DNA of 64,000 nt from Dicaeum eximium (lineage: Eukaryota; Chordata; Aves; Passeriformes; Dicaeidae): positions 2,259,313 to 2,323,312 of the forward strand of contig VWZP01005658.1 of the NCBI GenBank assembly GCA_013396995.1, given 5' to 3'. A program made the translations under genes and the position numbers. The notes below the pieces were generated by a model. The model saw nothing but the letters and a program-made list of their open reading frames with translations, did not search any database and was not told where the DNA came from. Below are positions 44,729-56,700 of the stretch, piece after piece. Every line of letters begins with the position of its first letter. The stretch's first letter is position 1.

Positions 44729-47700
44729 GTGAGGCCGCTCCGCCCCGGGGCACGGCCCGCGCCCGCTCCGTTCGGTTCGGGAGGCACGGCCCGCGGCCCG
44801 CTCCGTTGCGCTCGGGGAGCACGGCCCACGGCCCGCTGCCGCGGCGGCGGGGCCCGGTAGCGGCAGGGCGGCGAGGCGCGGCCTGCTCTCTACTGCTCGG
44901 AGCCCGGGGTGACCGCGGGCCCCGGGACGCGGTGGGAGGCGAGGAGAGGGCTGGGGTCCCGGGCCTCTTGCGGGGCACGCCCGCTGCTCGAGACCGCCCC
45001 GGGCACGTGTCTGTCCCCGTGGCGTCCCCGTGGCCCGGCGGAGGCCCCGTGCCGGCCCGCGCGTCTCCGGTGGGGTGCGGGCTGTTCGTCATGCCCCAGC
45101 CCCGGCCGTGCCCACCGACGGCTTTCATTTCTGTGCCCTCCCCACACGTGGGCTGAAGCCCGCGCAGGGTTAGTTTGCAACTCGCGAGTGTGAAGGGAAA
45201 CGACGAATTGAGAGATGGAGTGGGTTCTTTGGAAGGGCGATGGAATGACGAGTTTCGTAGCGTTGCTGTGGCGTTCCCCGCGCTTTTCACTGTTTCCTCT
45301 CCACTTCCTGTACTTCCTGCGGGGTGCATTTCCAGCCCAGCAGCGCAGGTAGTGCGGCAGTCCTGGAAACCCTGGCCCAGAGCTGTGCTCTGAAACCAGC
45401 GGGTGCTCATAGCCCAGAGCTGCCGGCGCTCCGGCATCGCTCCTGCTGGGCGGGTAGGGGGCAGAGATATTTTGGGGGATGCACTGGCGGCTCATGGTTT
45501 GAGGATTATTCCCTTTCATTCACTTTTGTTTCAGACTTTAGGTCAGAGCTATATAAATCCTCCATATTTTGGTGTGTGAGCGTGTAAATTGTTCAAAGAG
45601 GAAGCCGTGTTATGGCTTAGGAATTTCCAGAGCTATAAATGAATAATTTTTGCCTATCTTTTTATTAAGCAAAACCAGGATTATTTAATTTTTTAAATTT
45701 TATTTTTCTGCTAAGCAACTGTAGTAATTAATGTAGATGGCAATGAAGTGTAGTTACTTAAAGTCTTTGCATGTTTACCCGGTTGTTATTAGAGTAGGAG
45801 AGTTTTATTTTTGTTTTCCTTTAATGATTTGTTCCAAATATTGCCAAGAAACATTTTTATATCTTGCTTGTGGCTGCAATGGCAAGTAAGAGCTTGATAG
45901 AAAATTTAAGTAGTAAAATAGGTCTTAAATTGTGGGCAGTGGCTTTCAGGGAATAGGACATCTTGAGATTTCAAGTATAATTAGAACTAGAATACTTAAT
46001 TATTGATTAATGCAGCTGATGCCATGGTACAGAAAACCAACCCCGATGTGATTCCTTTCTTTTCGCAGTTACATTATAACTATTTTTGTTTTGTCATTTA
46101 CTATTTCTGTACTGACGATACTCTTTTTTTCCAATATACCCTAATAATTAATTTATAGGAATTGTTTTCTGTCCTAGATGTCAGTTCTGCAGAGGTATGT
46201 TCAGTTAACCCTTCCATCCCATGGAAGTCAGTAGGACACCTAGGTCAGTATAAGGTCACATTTGTGTTCATCTGTCAGGGACAGATCTGCTGAGGACGTC
46301 CTGTACCTGCCTCCCCACCTTTGTGCACTTCCCCCTCAGTTCCCCATTCCTCCACACATCCAGGCCGTGTTCCACTGGTATTTTCCCCATGCTTTACATT
46401 CTAGATCTTGCTTGTTTTTCTGGTCAGTATTACAGTATGTGCCAGAGAAAATAGGGATAGTACATACTTGGATATATGAGAATGTTTTGGTTGAAAAGTG
46501 AAATAAAATGAGACATGCCTATCTCTTGGGAATTATTTCCCAAAAAATAAATCTTGGGAGGCTGCACAGCCCCCAGACAGTGTGTGTTCCCCTTTGTTTT
46601 ATTATTCCATAAGTGCTTGTGATATACATTGAGATATTTTTCAGATGTCTGCAGAAGGAAATGGTATTGAAATTAGTAATATTATTTTTGTTTTAATTAG
46701 TTTATTCACACAGGGATTATAATGTGTATTTTTAGTTGAGCCTATATAAAAATGTTTATGGTTTAACAATTGAGCAAATATCCATTTTGCTAAATTTTAT
46801 GAAGTAATTATTCATCAGACATTTTGATTCTTTTAAATCATTTTAGGATTTATTTACTTACATAATTAAAACTGAAATGGTAGGCTTATTTTTCAAGTTA
46901 TATTTGTTTTGCAAATACAATTATCTATGTATCTCAGACTCTCAGGATATGTTTCAGTGGCAATTCCAAGGTGTGCCTTTGCTGGCTTGTAGATACCTGC
47001 TGGAAAGACACAGTGACCTTTTATGTTCTGTGCTCTGTGAGGAGCTGTGACCTAGTGCCTGAAATAAAATAATTTCTCTACTTCAGAATGGTTGGTGTTT
47101 GCTCTTCAGTCTTGTTGTCCAAGTACTGAATTTGACCCAGTTATTTTGATTATATATATTTATAGTGTATAATCCCATTTTTTCAGCCAGGCATTATTGG
47201 TTTGATTCACTGATTGGAAAGCATTGCTGGAGGTGGTTCAGGTTCATGCAGCCCCCAGTCCTGCATCGCTGTGCTGGCAAGGCAGCTGCTTGTGTGATAC
47301 TGGCAACTGCTAAGTAACTCTGAGAGTCTCCCATGTGAAATGTGCTGCAGAAGCATTAACTATTCCTTTGGGACTTTGAGATTAGAATAGCAAGATTCAT
47401 GCTTGAGATTTCCAGAGATCCAAGTAGGAAAGAAGGATAATTAAAGAATAGAAAATAGACATTGCCAAAGACTGCACAGGACATTGGTGTAGGACATGAT
47501 TCTGAAATGACAGATACAGATGTTCAATTACTATCTTTATGTAATGAAATTTTAGCTGCTCAGTGACTCTTGGATTTTGTTATTGTATCTTCTGAGGATA
47601 GTGACTGTCTGGCATGGCCACTGCTGTTCAAATTGGGTACCATATGCAGTAGAAATACTCCACTTGGACCAAGCTGTACTTTTCCCTTTTTCATCCCAAA

Positions 47701-50700
47701 AGCTGTATCTGTTATCTGAGTTTAAGGTTCTAATGGGATACTGTTCTGTACAAATACTTCTGGAGAAAGCCATTGTTCATTTCCTGTTGTCTGCAAGTTG
47801 TGATTACTCAGATAGGGACTAATTCTAATCTGCATTATTCCAGTAACTGTAAAGACTAAATATATTAGCCATAAAATAATTTGCAAGTGTTTTCAAGCAC
47901 TTACTTTCTAGAGAGAAAGGAAGAATAAAAAGCATAAGGCAAGCTGGAAACCTCCTTTAGCTGAGTTTTGACATCTTAATTTATGATGTGTTCCCATTTG
48001 TTTTTCCTTGCTGTCAGTGCTGACACAAAGAGTCCCAGCCTTAGCTACTTCTTCCCTACCAAACATTGTCCTCTTTGGCTGATTTGGTGTCCTCTTTTGA
48101 TGATCTGGGCAGCAGGATGCTGCTGTGAGTTGGGAAATGGTTTGGCTGAACCTCCTCATCTCAGCTAGACCAGGAGCAGTGCTGGTTCAGTGTGACCAGT
48201 ATGGGGGCAGGATCAATGTATGGTGTTGAAACAGAGCAGGAGTGGCTTTCATCAGAGTTCCTTTCAAACATTTGACCCTGAAGCTATTGGTTCTTTGAAG
48301 GACAGGGCTTTAATTTATGTTTTAAGTTGTACTGATTACTGTTATTAAAGTACCATTTGGCATTTAGAAGACCACAGATTGTCTCCTGGGTTCTATTGAC
48401 AGCTTTTGTTGCCCTTTGTTGTTCCACTAGATTACATCAGTATTAATTACCAAAATACTTATTGTGTACATAGCATATTTAAAATACTTGTGAAATAACA
48501 CAGTCATGCCACAGTTTTACCGAGAGATTTTTAAGTCAGGAGAAACGGTGAAGAGCTGAATTTGTGGCCATGTGAACTGTGGGCAGGAAGGAAGATTCTG
48601 AAGAGCTGTTCTCATCTCTGTTTTCCTTGGAAGCTTCCATGAAGCTGGAAGAAAATGTAAAAGATCAGAATCTCAGAGATGACTCTGCTTTGGCATTTTC
48701 ATGGAAGTTTGTCATAAATCTCATTTGTATGGTCCTTTGAAGTTTTTGTTTTTTCTCTTGGAGGTTGAGTGAAGTTGGCTGGACTCAGTAGTGAAGCTTT
48801 GGGTGACCTGACCTCCAGGACTGGGGTTTGACAGAAGTGTATTTTACTGCAGGAGCAATGCAGGCTGCTGAATGACAATTCAGCTATGCTGGCACATGCT
48901 TTGAGAAATGTGCAGCATGAAAGTGATGGAAAAAGTGATCCAGCTGTAAAATAGTCTGCTTGAGAAAAAAAAAAAAAGTATATATAAAGATAGTTTTCCT
49001 GTAGAGATGCGATGAACTGCGGGTAAGAAGGCATTTGTCAATTGTCTGTGGTGGCAGTGACTGAAGGTTGGATTCACTGCATTTTTTCTGTTGGCATTTT
49101 GAACACGAGGGAGCTGTCCTCCCATCTCATCATGTGTAGGGCAGAGCTTTGTGTGTCTTTCTTTCAGTGGTTCAGTTGAGCTACTTGACATGATGAGAAC
49201 AGAAAAAATAATCCTGCTCTAGATTTCAACACAGGTGGGCAACATCTCCTAAAATGTTTCCCTCTGTTAGAAAGAAACTGATTCTGTTGAGTGAGTGTGG
49301 CTGGTCTGACTCTTAAGAAAATAAAATGGCCCCTTTTGTCAAGGCAGTACAGATAGATGCAAAGTGCAGTGTTGTGAGAATTTGTGTTTTTTTAAAATAA
49401 CTGCTATTTAGAAACTGGCAGATAGCAATGTGTAATTTTGTCAAGAACCTTTTCCTCTTGTGCTTTGTCAGAGCAGTGGATTGGTTGGTCAGGAGCAGTA
49501 TCAAAGGTAGAACTAAATTCATACATAGGAAAGAGAAGACCTTAAAAGTAAGAATTGTTGAAGGAGGAAGATAACATGGCTCTCCAAAGCTGCTAGTTGG
49601 TCTGAAAGCTAAAACTGCTTTTAGAAGTTTTCTGAGTGCACCTTAATAGAAATTCTGCTGCTCAGCTAATGTTCAGAATGGCTTCCCTGTGCCATGGTCG
49701 CTGTTGTTGGGCTGGGGAGTGCCACTGGACTCCCACAGAATCACTGTGTGCTACCATGCACTGCAGCCTTTCTGAGCAGCATCATCTGCTTGCTGCTGGA
49801 GAAGCAGATTTAGTGTCTTACTTTTTTTATGTTCTTCCTCAGGATAATCTGTCATTGTACTGAGCATTCCCACTGTTTGTTACTCTGTGTAATGCTTTGT
49901 TTTTGCTCTCCTTATGAGCAGCTTCAGCACCACCCCTGTTGGGAGGTGTTGCTGTCTAAAACTTCCATAAACGAAACAGATGTGCAGAATCAGGAAATGG
50001 TCATTCCCTTCTGCTGTTGTCAGACAAGCTCCTTTCCTGGAGCTGTGCTCGATCTGTGTCAGTACACTAAGGCAGACAGCACTGTATCACTCCACCTTTG
50101 AGAGTTATTTTTTTAACTGCAGGTCTCAGATTGTTTTTTGGAAGGCTGGAGTTGCAGCTGCTGTGGTGATTGCCACAGGGTGGCAGCTGGCAGCAGGAGG
50201 AATGCTTTTTCCATGCTCTGGAATTCTTTTGCACAGTGCAGGTCTTTTATCTGTGTGATGTTGGGCTACACTTTCATAAAGTCTGTAGGGAAGGACAGCT
50301 TTCCTTAGGCTACATTTGTGCAGTGTGTGGACCTGTGCATAACAGATCACTGATCTGAGTGCTGCGGGCAGTTGTGGATCACAAAAAATCCAGCACCAAG
50401 TACACAGGAAAAGGAGTTTGCAGGAAGTGGCATTAGCAAAAGGTGCTTGAGATATTTGCCTCCATGTGTATTTTAATGAACTGCTACTGCTGCATGTGAA
50501 CTCAGCTTGTTATTAGCTTCTGTGCAAAGGTGTGCTTGTGAGTCATGTACAGTGCTGCAAGGAAGGGGATTTGGGAAGTCTTTCAAACAAAGACATGATT
50601 TTTTTCCATTTTTTCCCTGCCCCATTTATTTTTCTTAAAACAACCCTCCAAACATATTCCTAGAAGCCTTTTGCTTCTCCCTTGGGAAGGCTGTATCTGT

Positions 50701-53700
50701 GTGTTGTACTTTACCTTTGTGCACTTAATTCTGGTTTCTGTTGAAGACCATTTTTTTCTAAATTGGTATTATTGTATAACATAGGGATATACTTGTTGAA
50801 AGAGGACTGTCTCTGTCTTACCTGATGAAAAAGCAGGATGCACAATAAAAACAATGCCTAGTAAATGATCTTCTAGAGTAGCATTTGGTGCTTGTTGGTT
50901 TTGAAAGACTGGAAATGAGCATCATATATTACTATTTCTGGTATAAACTGTAAATTCTTGGTAATAAGGAGAAATGCTAATGTTCTGTAGCTAATGAACA
51001 GATTGCAGCTAATGGAAATGTGTTACTTTGACTTAAATTTCAATTAAGATATGAATTGTGCCTCAAGCAATAATAGTAATTGTAGTAGTAGATGTTATGC
51101 CAGGTTTTCTGGAGTTCGTGCATTATGTAATTTAAAAGTGTGCTCTCCATCACTTAAGCTTATTTAAAACCTGATGTTGTATATATGCTGGTTTAGGTGT
51201 TAAAGAAATAACTTCAGTTAGTACCTGGTCACAAATTGTGGTTTTTGGGCTGGCCAGGTTCCATCTATGCACAATATAGTAAAAGCAGTTTCGGAAATTA
51301 TTTTAGAGGAAGCCAAATGTAATCAAGCATTTTATGTAATCTTTAACAGCCTTTAATGACAACTCTTGAAGATGCAATGTAACTAACCGACTTTTTTTCC
51401 CAGTGGTGCCATTAGTGATGAGTGATGTATTTATAAAATCCAGCTGTGGAAATTCAGATTTGTTAATGGTCTATCTTTAGGTCTGTCCCTTATTTGCCTT
51501 ATATTGACATTGTTCGGGAGGTGACCTAGGTCAGATGTATCATTAAAATACATTATATGTATCTTTGTTCTTGTGTATTTGGATGTTAAAATTGAAATGA
51601 AAATCACATTCCAAGAACTGGGAAAAACTCCCCAGAGGTTGTCTGTTTCTTGTTGTGTGCCTCACTCCTCATCATTCTCTCCTCAGGTCAGAGGGCCAGA
51701 TGCAGTACATACCACTGGATCTGCTGATTCACATGTAAGTCCAAAACACTTAAACAGAAAAACCAAAAAAATTCCAACCAAACCCACAAACTCAAAATAG
51801 GCCTGTTTTTAAAGAAAACTACTTGCTACAGGCAGAGTCTGGTGCATTGGGTATGTAACCTGTAGGTGTTTGCAAATGAACCATTGATTTCATGTTTAAA
51901 AATACTCCTTGAAACTTTCAAAACAAGCACCAGTGTAGGAAGCTGTGCTGCATGGTACTGCATCCGTAATAGGTACTGGAGCAGAAAGAAGCTGCAAGGA
52001 CTCTGGGTTTGTCTCTTGTACTGGGGAACACTTGAGAGTACGAGGTGATCAATCCTAGGAGTCACGGGATATTGAAGTGCCTTTTCACATACAGTTGGCT
52101 CCTCAAAGCTGAGACAGTGTGGCCCTAATTCCATCTTCTATTTTTCTTTCTAATAGAATATGGTAAAGGAAAAGGTAAGAGGAATAACCTGGTCCTGCTG
52201 CCCCCCACCCCTTATCCCCTCAGTGACGAGACCTTTGCCTGGTTGTGTGGTTGGTATGGTGCATGAAGACTTAACCTGTTTCTGAGCTAAAATGAAAACA
52301 GGCAGCAAGAGCCAAACTGGGAGATAATACCAGACAATTCATTCTGTGGTTTGGATTGTCTTCAAGATTTCAATGTGATTTTGTACATGCAGAAGTCAAA
52401 TACCAGCTGTTAAATTGCTTGTAAGAGCATTATTTGAGTAGTGGTAGCAGAAACTTTTCATAAAGAAGTAGCTTGTAGTAGCTACTAGCTACTACAGTAG
52501 TAGCTACTAGCTACTACAGTAGTAGCTAGTAGCTACTACTACAGCTACTGTAGTAGCTTTTATTGATTTCTTTTACTTGCTACAATTTGTACAATTACTC
52601 TTAAATCTCTTTTGAGTACTGATGGAACTGGAACTTAAGTGCTTTGTGCCACCTTACAGTCAATGCAGTGTTCTGTTTAAACAGAAGTTTGCTTTCATAC
52701 AGAGATTTGATTACTCAGCTGCAGGTTTCTCTTTGCTTCTATTATTTGCTTTACCCTTTTCACATTATTTTGCATTTTTTGAAGGAGGAAGACCTTCAAG
52801 TTTTGTATAGTTCTATTGTTAGGTATTCTGTGAAGCTGCATCTGGTTAATGATAATGTTATAATTGACCACTGGAATCTAAGTAGCAGGCATAAATTAGT
52901 TCAATCTTAAGTTTATATTGCTCCTGCCACTTGGAAGGTGTTTTTTTTCTCTGAGACCCTTTCTAAACTGAGCAGATCTTAGTGCCAGAACTCTTTATCT
53001 TGTAGCTGCTTCCTTTATGTCACTGGACCAAATATTCATGTGGCTGATCTGCAGGTATCCTGTGATATTACTGTGAGAGATGATGTTCTGATGACAGGAT
53101 AAGCCTTGGGTAGGAGTGTGGTATTTGTTCTGCCTGCATTGCTGTGCCACAGCTGTGTGCTCATGCTTTGCCAAGGTTGTATATTGTTTGTCATATTGAA
53201 ATAGAAGCTGTTTTTCAGACAACTGGAAGACTGGATTTTATTAAATTTAAAAACACACAGATGAATTAAAAGCTCCTGATAAGCCTGTCACAGCAGCTCA
53301 TGTTGACAAACATGGTGTCATAAACTAGATAACTTCACAGACAGCACTGCATAAATTTGTCACTGATAGCTTTACTTCCAGTGATGAAGAGGGAACACTT
53401 TCAAAGAAGTATGGACTACTTGGTCCTGTGCTTGGCATAGATCTAAGAGGTGTTTGTGATGCTAAGCAAGGATCATAAATTGATGATATTTCTAACAGTT
53501 TGTTTTTCATGGTGCTTTTTTTATGAAATTTTTTTTAATAGAAAGCTGATACTAGAAATAAAACTCTTTAAAAAGAAAATTATTCCTTGAGGAAACCCTT
53601 TCCAGTTGGTATCAGAATGTTTTTCATAATATGACATTTAAGTTGTTCACCTTATTTGTTTTGATGTTTTATTGAGCTGATTTTTTTTAAGAACTGTCAC

Positions 53701-56700
53701 TGCAAAAATCATAGTTCTAAGCATCACTGTGTGCTCTGTGTAAGAGCATCACAAATATTTTTAAAACAAGACTCATAGCTTTTGGGGCTTTGTTGTTGTG
53801 CTGATTCTTCATAAATTACTGTATTAAGGTAGGATTTTCCGGAGAAGTATCTTTTCTCTCATTTCACTTCCCCCTGCCCATGTCTTTGGAACATGCTCTC
53901 CATCCTGTTGTCTTTTTTCTTTTGATGCTTTAGTGCCTGTTAACTACCAGAATAGAACCTTAAGAATTCCATTTCCATACTCCAGAAATTACTGTTATGT
54001 GGAGTGCTTCCTTCATCAGGGTTTTGGAAAGAAATTAGAAACAGTTTAGGAGCTGAATGTGAGTTTTTTTGTTTCATTTCACCGATAGCTGAAAACCTCT
54101 AGAATATGTTCTGTTGTTCCAGTAAAGCTATTAATTTTTACCTTGAAGTACAACTGAGATTTAGCATCCATATAGTTGTTCCATTACCTGTCCAACCTTG
54201 CATAAACATTATTCTTGCCAAAATAGTCAGAAAAGCTTTTTTGAAGGGGCAGGGAACAAAAAGGGGAAGAACTGTAGTGCAAAGCATGTATTTCTGAAGG
54301 TTTAGAAACTGCAGCACTGCAGTGATAAATGTCCAGGCTCTTACAGCAAGTGTCCTTCAGATTTCAGCTGTGTTTGAATGGTGTATTAAAAGCTTTCTCA
54401 TTAAACCAAGGATGATTTGTTTGAAAAAGCTACACAGATTTAATTTTTTTTATTTGTATTAGATAATGAAAACTTCACAGATACGTACAGGAAGGCTTTT
54501 CTTTGTTTCATTTGAGTTACTGGCCTAGACCAAGGTCAGAAGTAACATTATTTAAATTGTTTTGTAAACAGTTTGATGTCTGTTTTCTTACTCCTTTTAC
54601 AGCCTCTAATGGAAAGTAAACTTAAAGCATTCAGTATAGGCAAAATGAGTGCTGCCAAGAGGACTCTGAGCAAGAAAGAGCAAGAAGAATTAAAAAAGAA
54701 GGTAATGGTATACAATGAAAATTTTACTTTGTATGCAGAGCTCAAATAAGTTTGCTTTTAGATTGCAACCAGCTTTTACACTAAATGTCCTAATTTTGAT
54801 AACTGTAGCTCTCTAAGAGTGAAAGTGAATTTTACATGCATAATGTATTTCTGGCATCCATGGCATTATGATACAGAGAGGCTTACTCTTTCCTTCTCTG
54901 TGAGAAATTAAGTTCTCTGGCTTCCTGAAATAGGGAATTACAATAATCCATTGATGTATTGCTCAGGATGGAGACAGCCATCACCTTAGGTAATTTTCTG
55001 TTCTTCCTTTGCCCTCTATCATTGGATTTCAGCTATTACAAAGAGTACATGAAATTGTTTCAGTACATGTCCTTGTTAGTTCTGTAAAACATTTTTTTGT
55101 CTAATGACTGTGTTGGGAACCAATACAAAACTTAAAATTTGGTACTGCATTTTAGATGATTCAGGAACAGCCAAGTTTTAGGAAAAACATATCTGGTAGT
55201 TGGTAAGGTGGAAGTTTTGAAACTTTCGGGGTTTGAGCTCTGTACACACAACCCATACTGTATTGCAGTGGCTTATCTCCTGCTGGGTTGTTGGAAATAC
55301 TGGCCTAAAGATCATGATAGTGCTAAGCCACAGTGCTCAGCTTAAGCCATTGGTTTAACTTGCTCTCTGGGAAATACAGAAAGGTGATCCTCTTGTTGAT
55401 CTCCTTCAGCCACGTGGGTTGATCGTAAAGGCTGAGGTGGAATGGGCACTGTTCTCTCATGCTGAGGCCAAAAAAGCTCCAGGCTCATAAGCCTTTGATT
55501 TGAGCTTTTCTGTTTGGCATCTTCTGAATGTTAAATTGCCATGTAAACTCCTGGAAAGGAGCACATTGGAGCACACAGCCTCACTGGCTTTGTGTGTTAT
55601 GGGCTGTGTTCTACGCACTTTTCTCAGAAATTTGGATTATCTAAAATTGAAACTCCTTTGATGCTGTTTGTAGCTTGAACTCTAGAAAATAAAAAGGAAT
55701 GTCACATAGCTAATTTAAGAGTAACTGGCTAGTGAAAGTTGTTCTGTGATGATAGTAAATAGATTAACATTTGCTATGTAGGAGGATGAGAAGGCTGCTG
55801 CAGAAATTTATGAAGAATTCCTTGCTGCCTTTGAAGGAGGTGATGGTAATAAAGTGAAAACATTTGTAAGAGGAGGAATCGTTAATGCATCTAAAGGTAT
55901 AACTTATCTTTTTTTGGAGGTGGTGGGTCATTTGGCTTTGAATAAAGATGAAGATTGGGTTTGAATTGAATTTTAAAATTAATGTGTTACATTAGAAGCA
56001 GAAAAGAAAACTTGATGCTAAAATCTATGCTTTGATTAAGGTAGGCAGTGGTGTGATTTGTGTTTTAACTATAAGAAGAAAAAATGCTTTTGTTTAGACT
56101 ACCTAATCTATGTTCTTTTTCTTCATATTAAAAGATGTTAAATTATGTAAAATTCGTATTGTCAGCTTTTTAAAAATGAAATAATATATTGAATTGAATG
56201 ACCAGAACTAAAGAACAGCATTCTTTCTAATGAACAGTGTTGTGCAGCATTAGTTAATAAAATTTGCTTTCAACTTGTCTTTAATTTCAGAGGAGCATGA
56301 AACAGATGAAAAACGGGGTAAAATCTATAAACCTTCGTCACGATTCTCAGATCAAAAAAACCAACCAAGTCAGCCATCTAATGAGAAACCTCCATCCCTC
56401 CTAATGATAGAAACCAAAAAGCCTGTAAGTTTCTCACTTGAATCTTCACTCCATCCTGATGTATTTAGAAGTGCTTAGAAAAAGGGCCATGTGTTCTTGC
56501 AGAGTAGTTTTACCTGCACGTGTCACATACTGAGAGAAGGTGAACATTTGGAGTTGCCTGAACCCGTAGCAGATACGAAGGTGGTGAAATGCAGGGGGCC
56601 AGGAGCCTTGTATGTGGCACATACAGCTGGTGCTGCACTGCCCTTTTATTGTGTTCCTGCTAAGGTGGACAGACTTCTCATGGATATGGATTTGGTGACT

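Larger units (their letters stand above)
44520..45150 (+). promoter_or_regulatory. U2SURP: U2SURP CpG-island promoter
   Basis: CpG-dense sequence surrounding exon 1, typical of a housekeeping promoter without TATA. The transcription start is expected upstream of 44684, within about 150 bases. The island continues into intron 1. Confidence 0.8.

Noticed and set aside
44481..45519. Minus-strand frames of 318 and 209 codons opposite U2SURP exon 1
   Set aside because: They fall in the CpG island, are Pro/Arg/Gly-rich and have no family resemblance.
53060..53150. GATGATG and CTGATGA motifs in a U2SURP intron, considered as a C/D-box snoRNA
   Set aside because: The C- and D-like boxes are too close together and there is no terminal stem.
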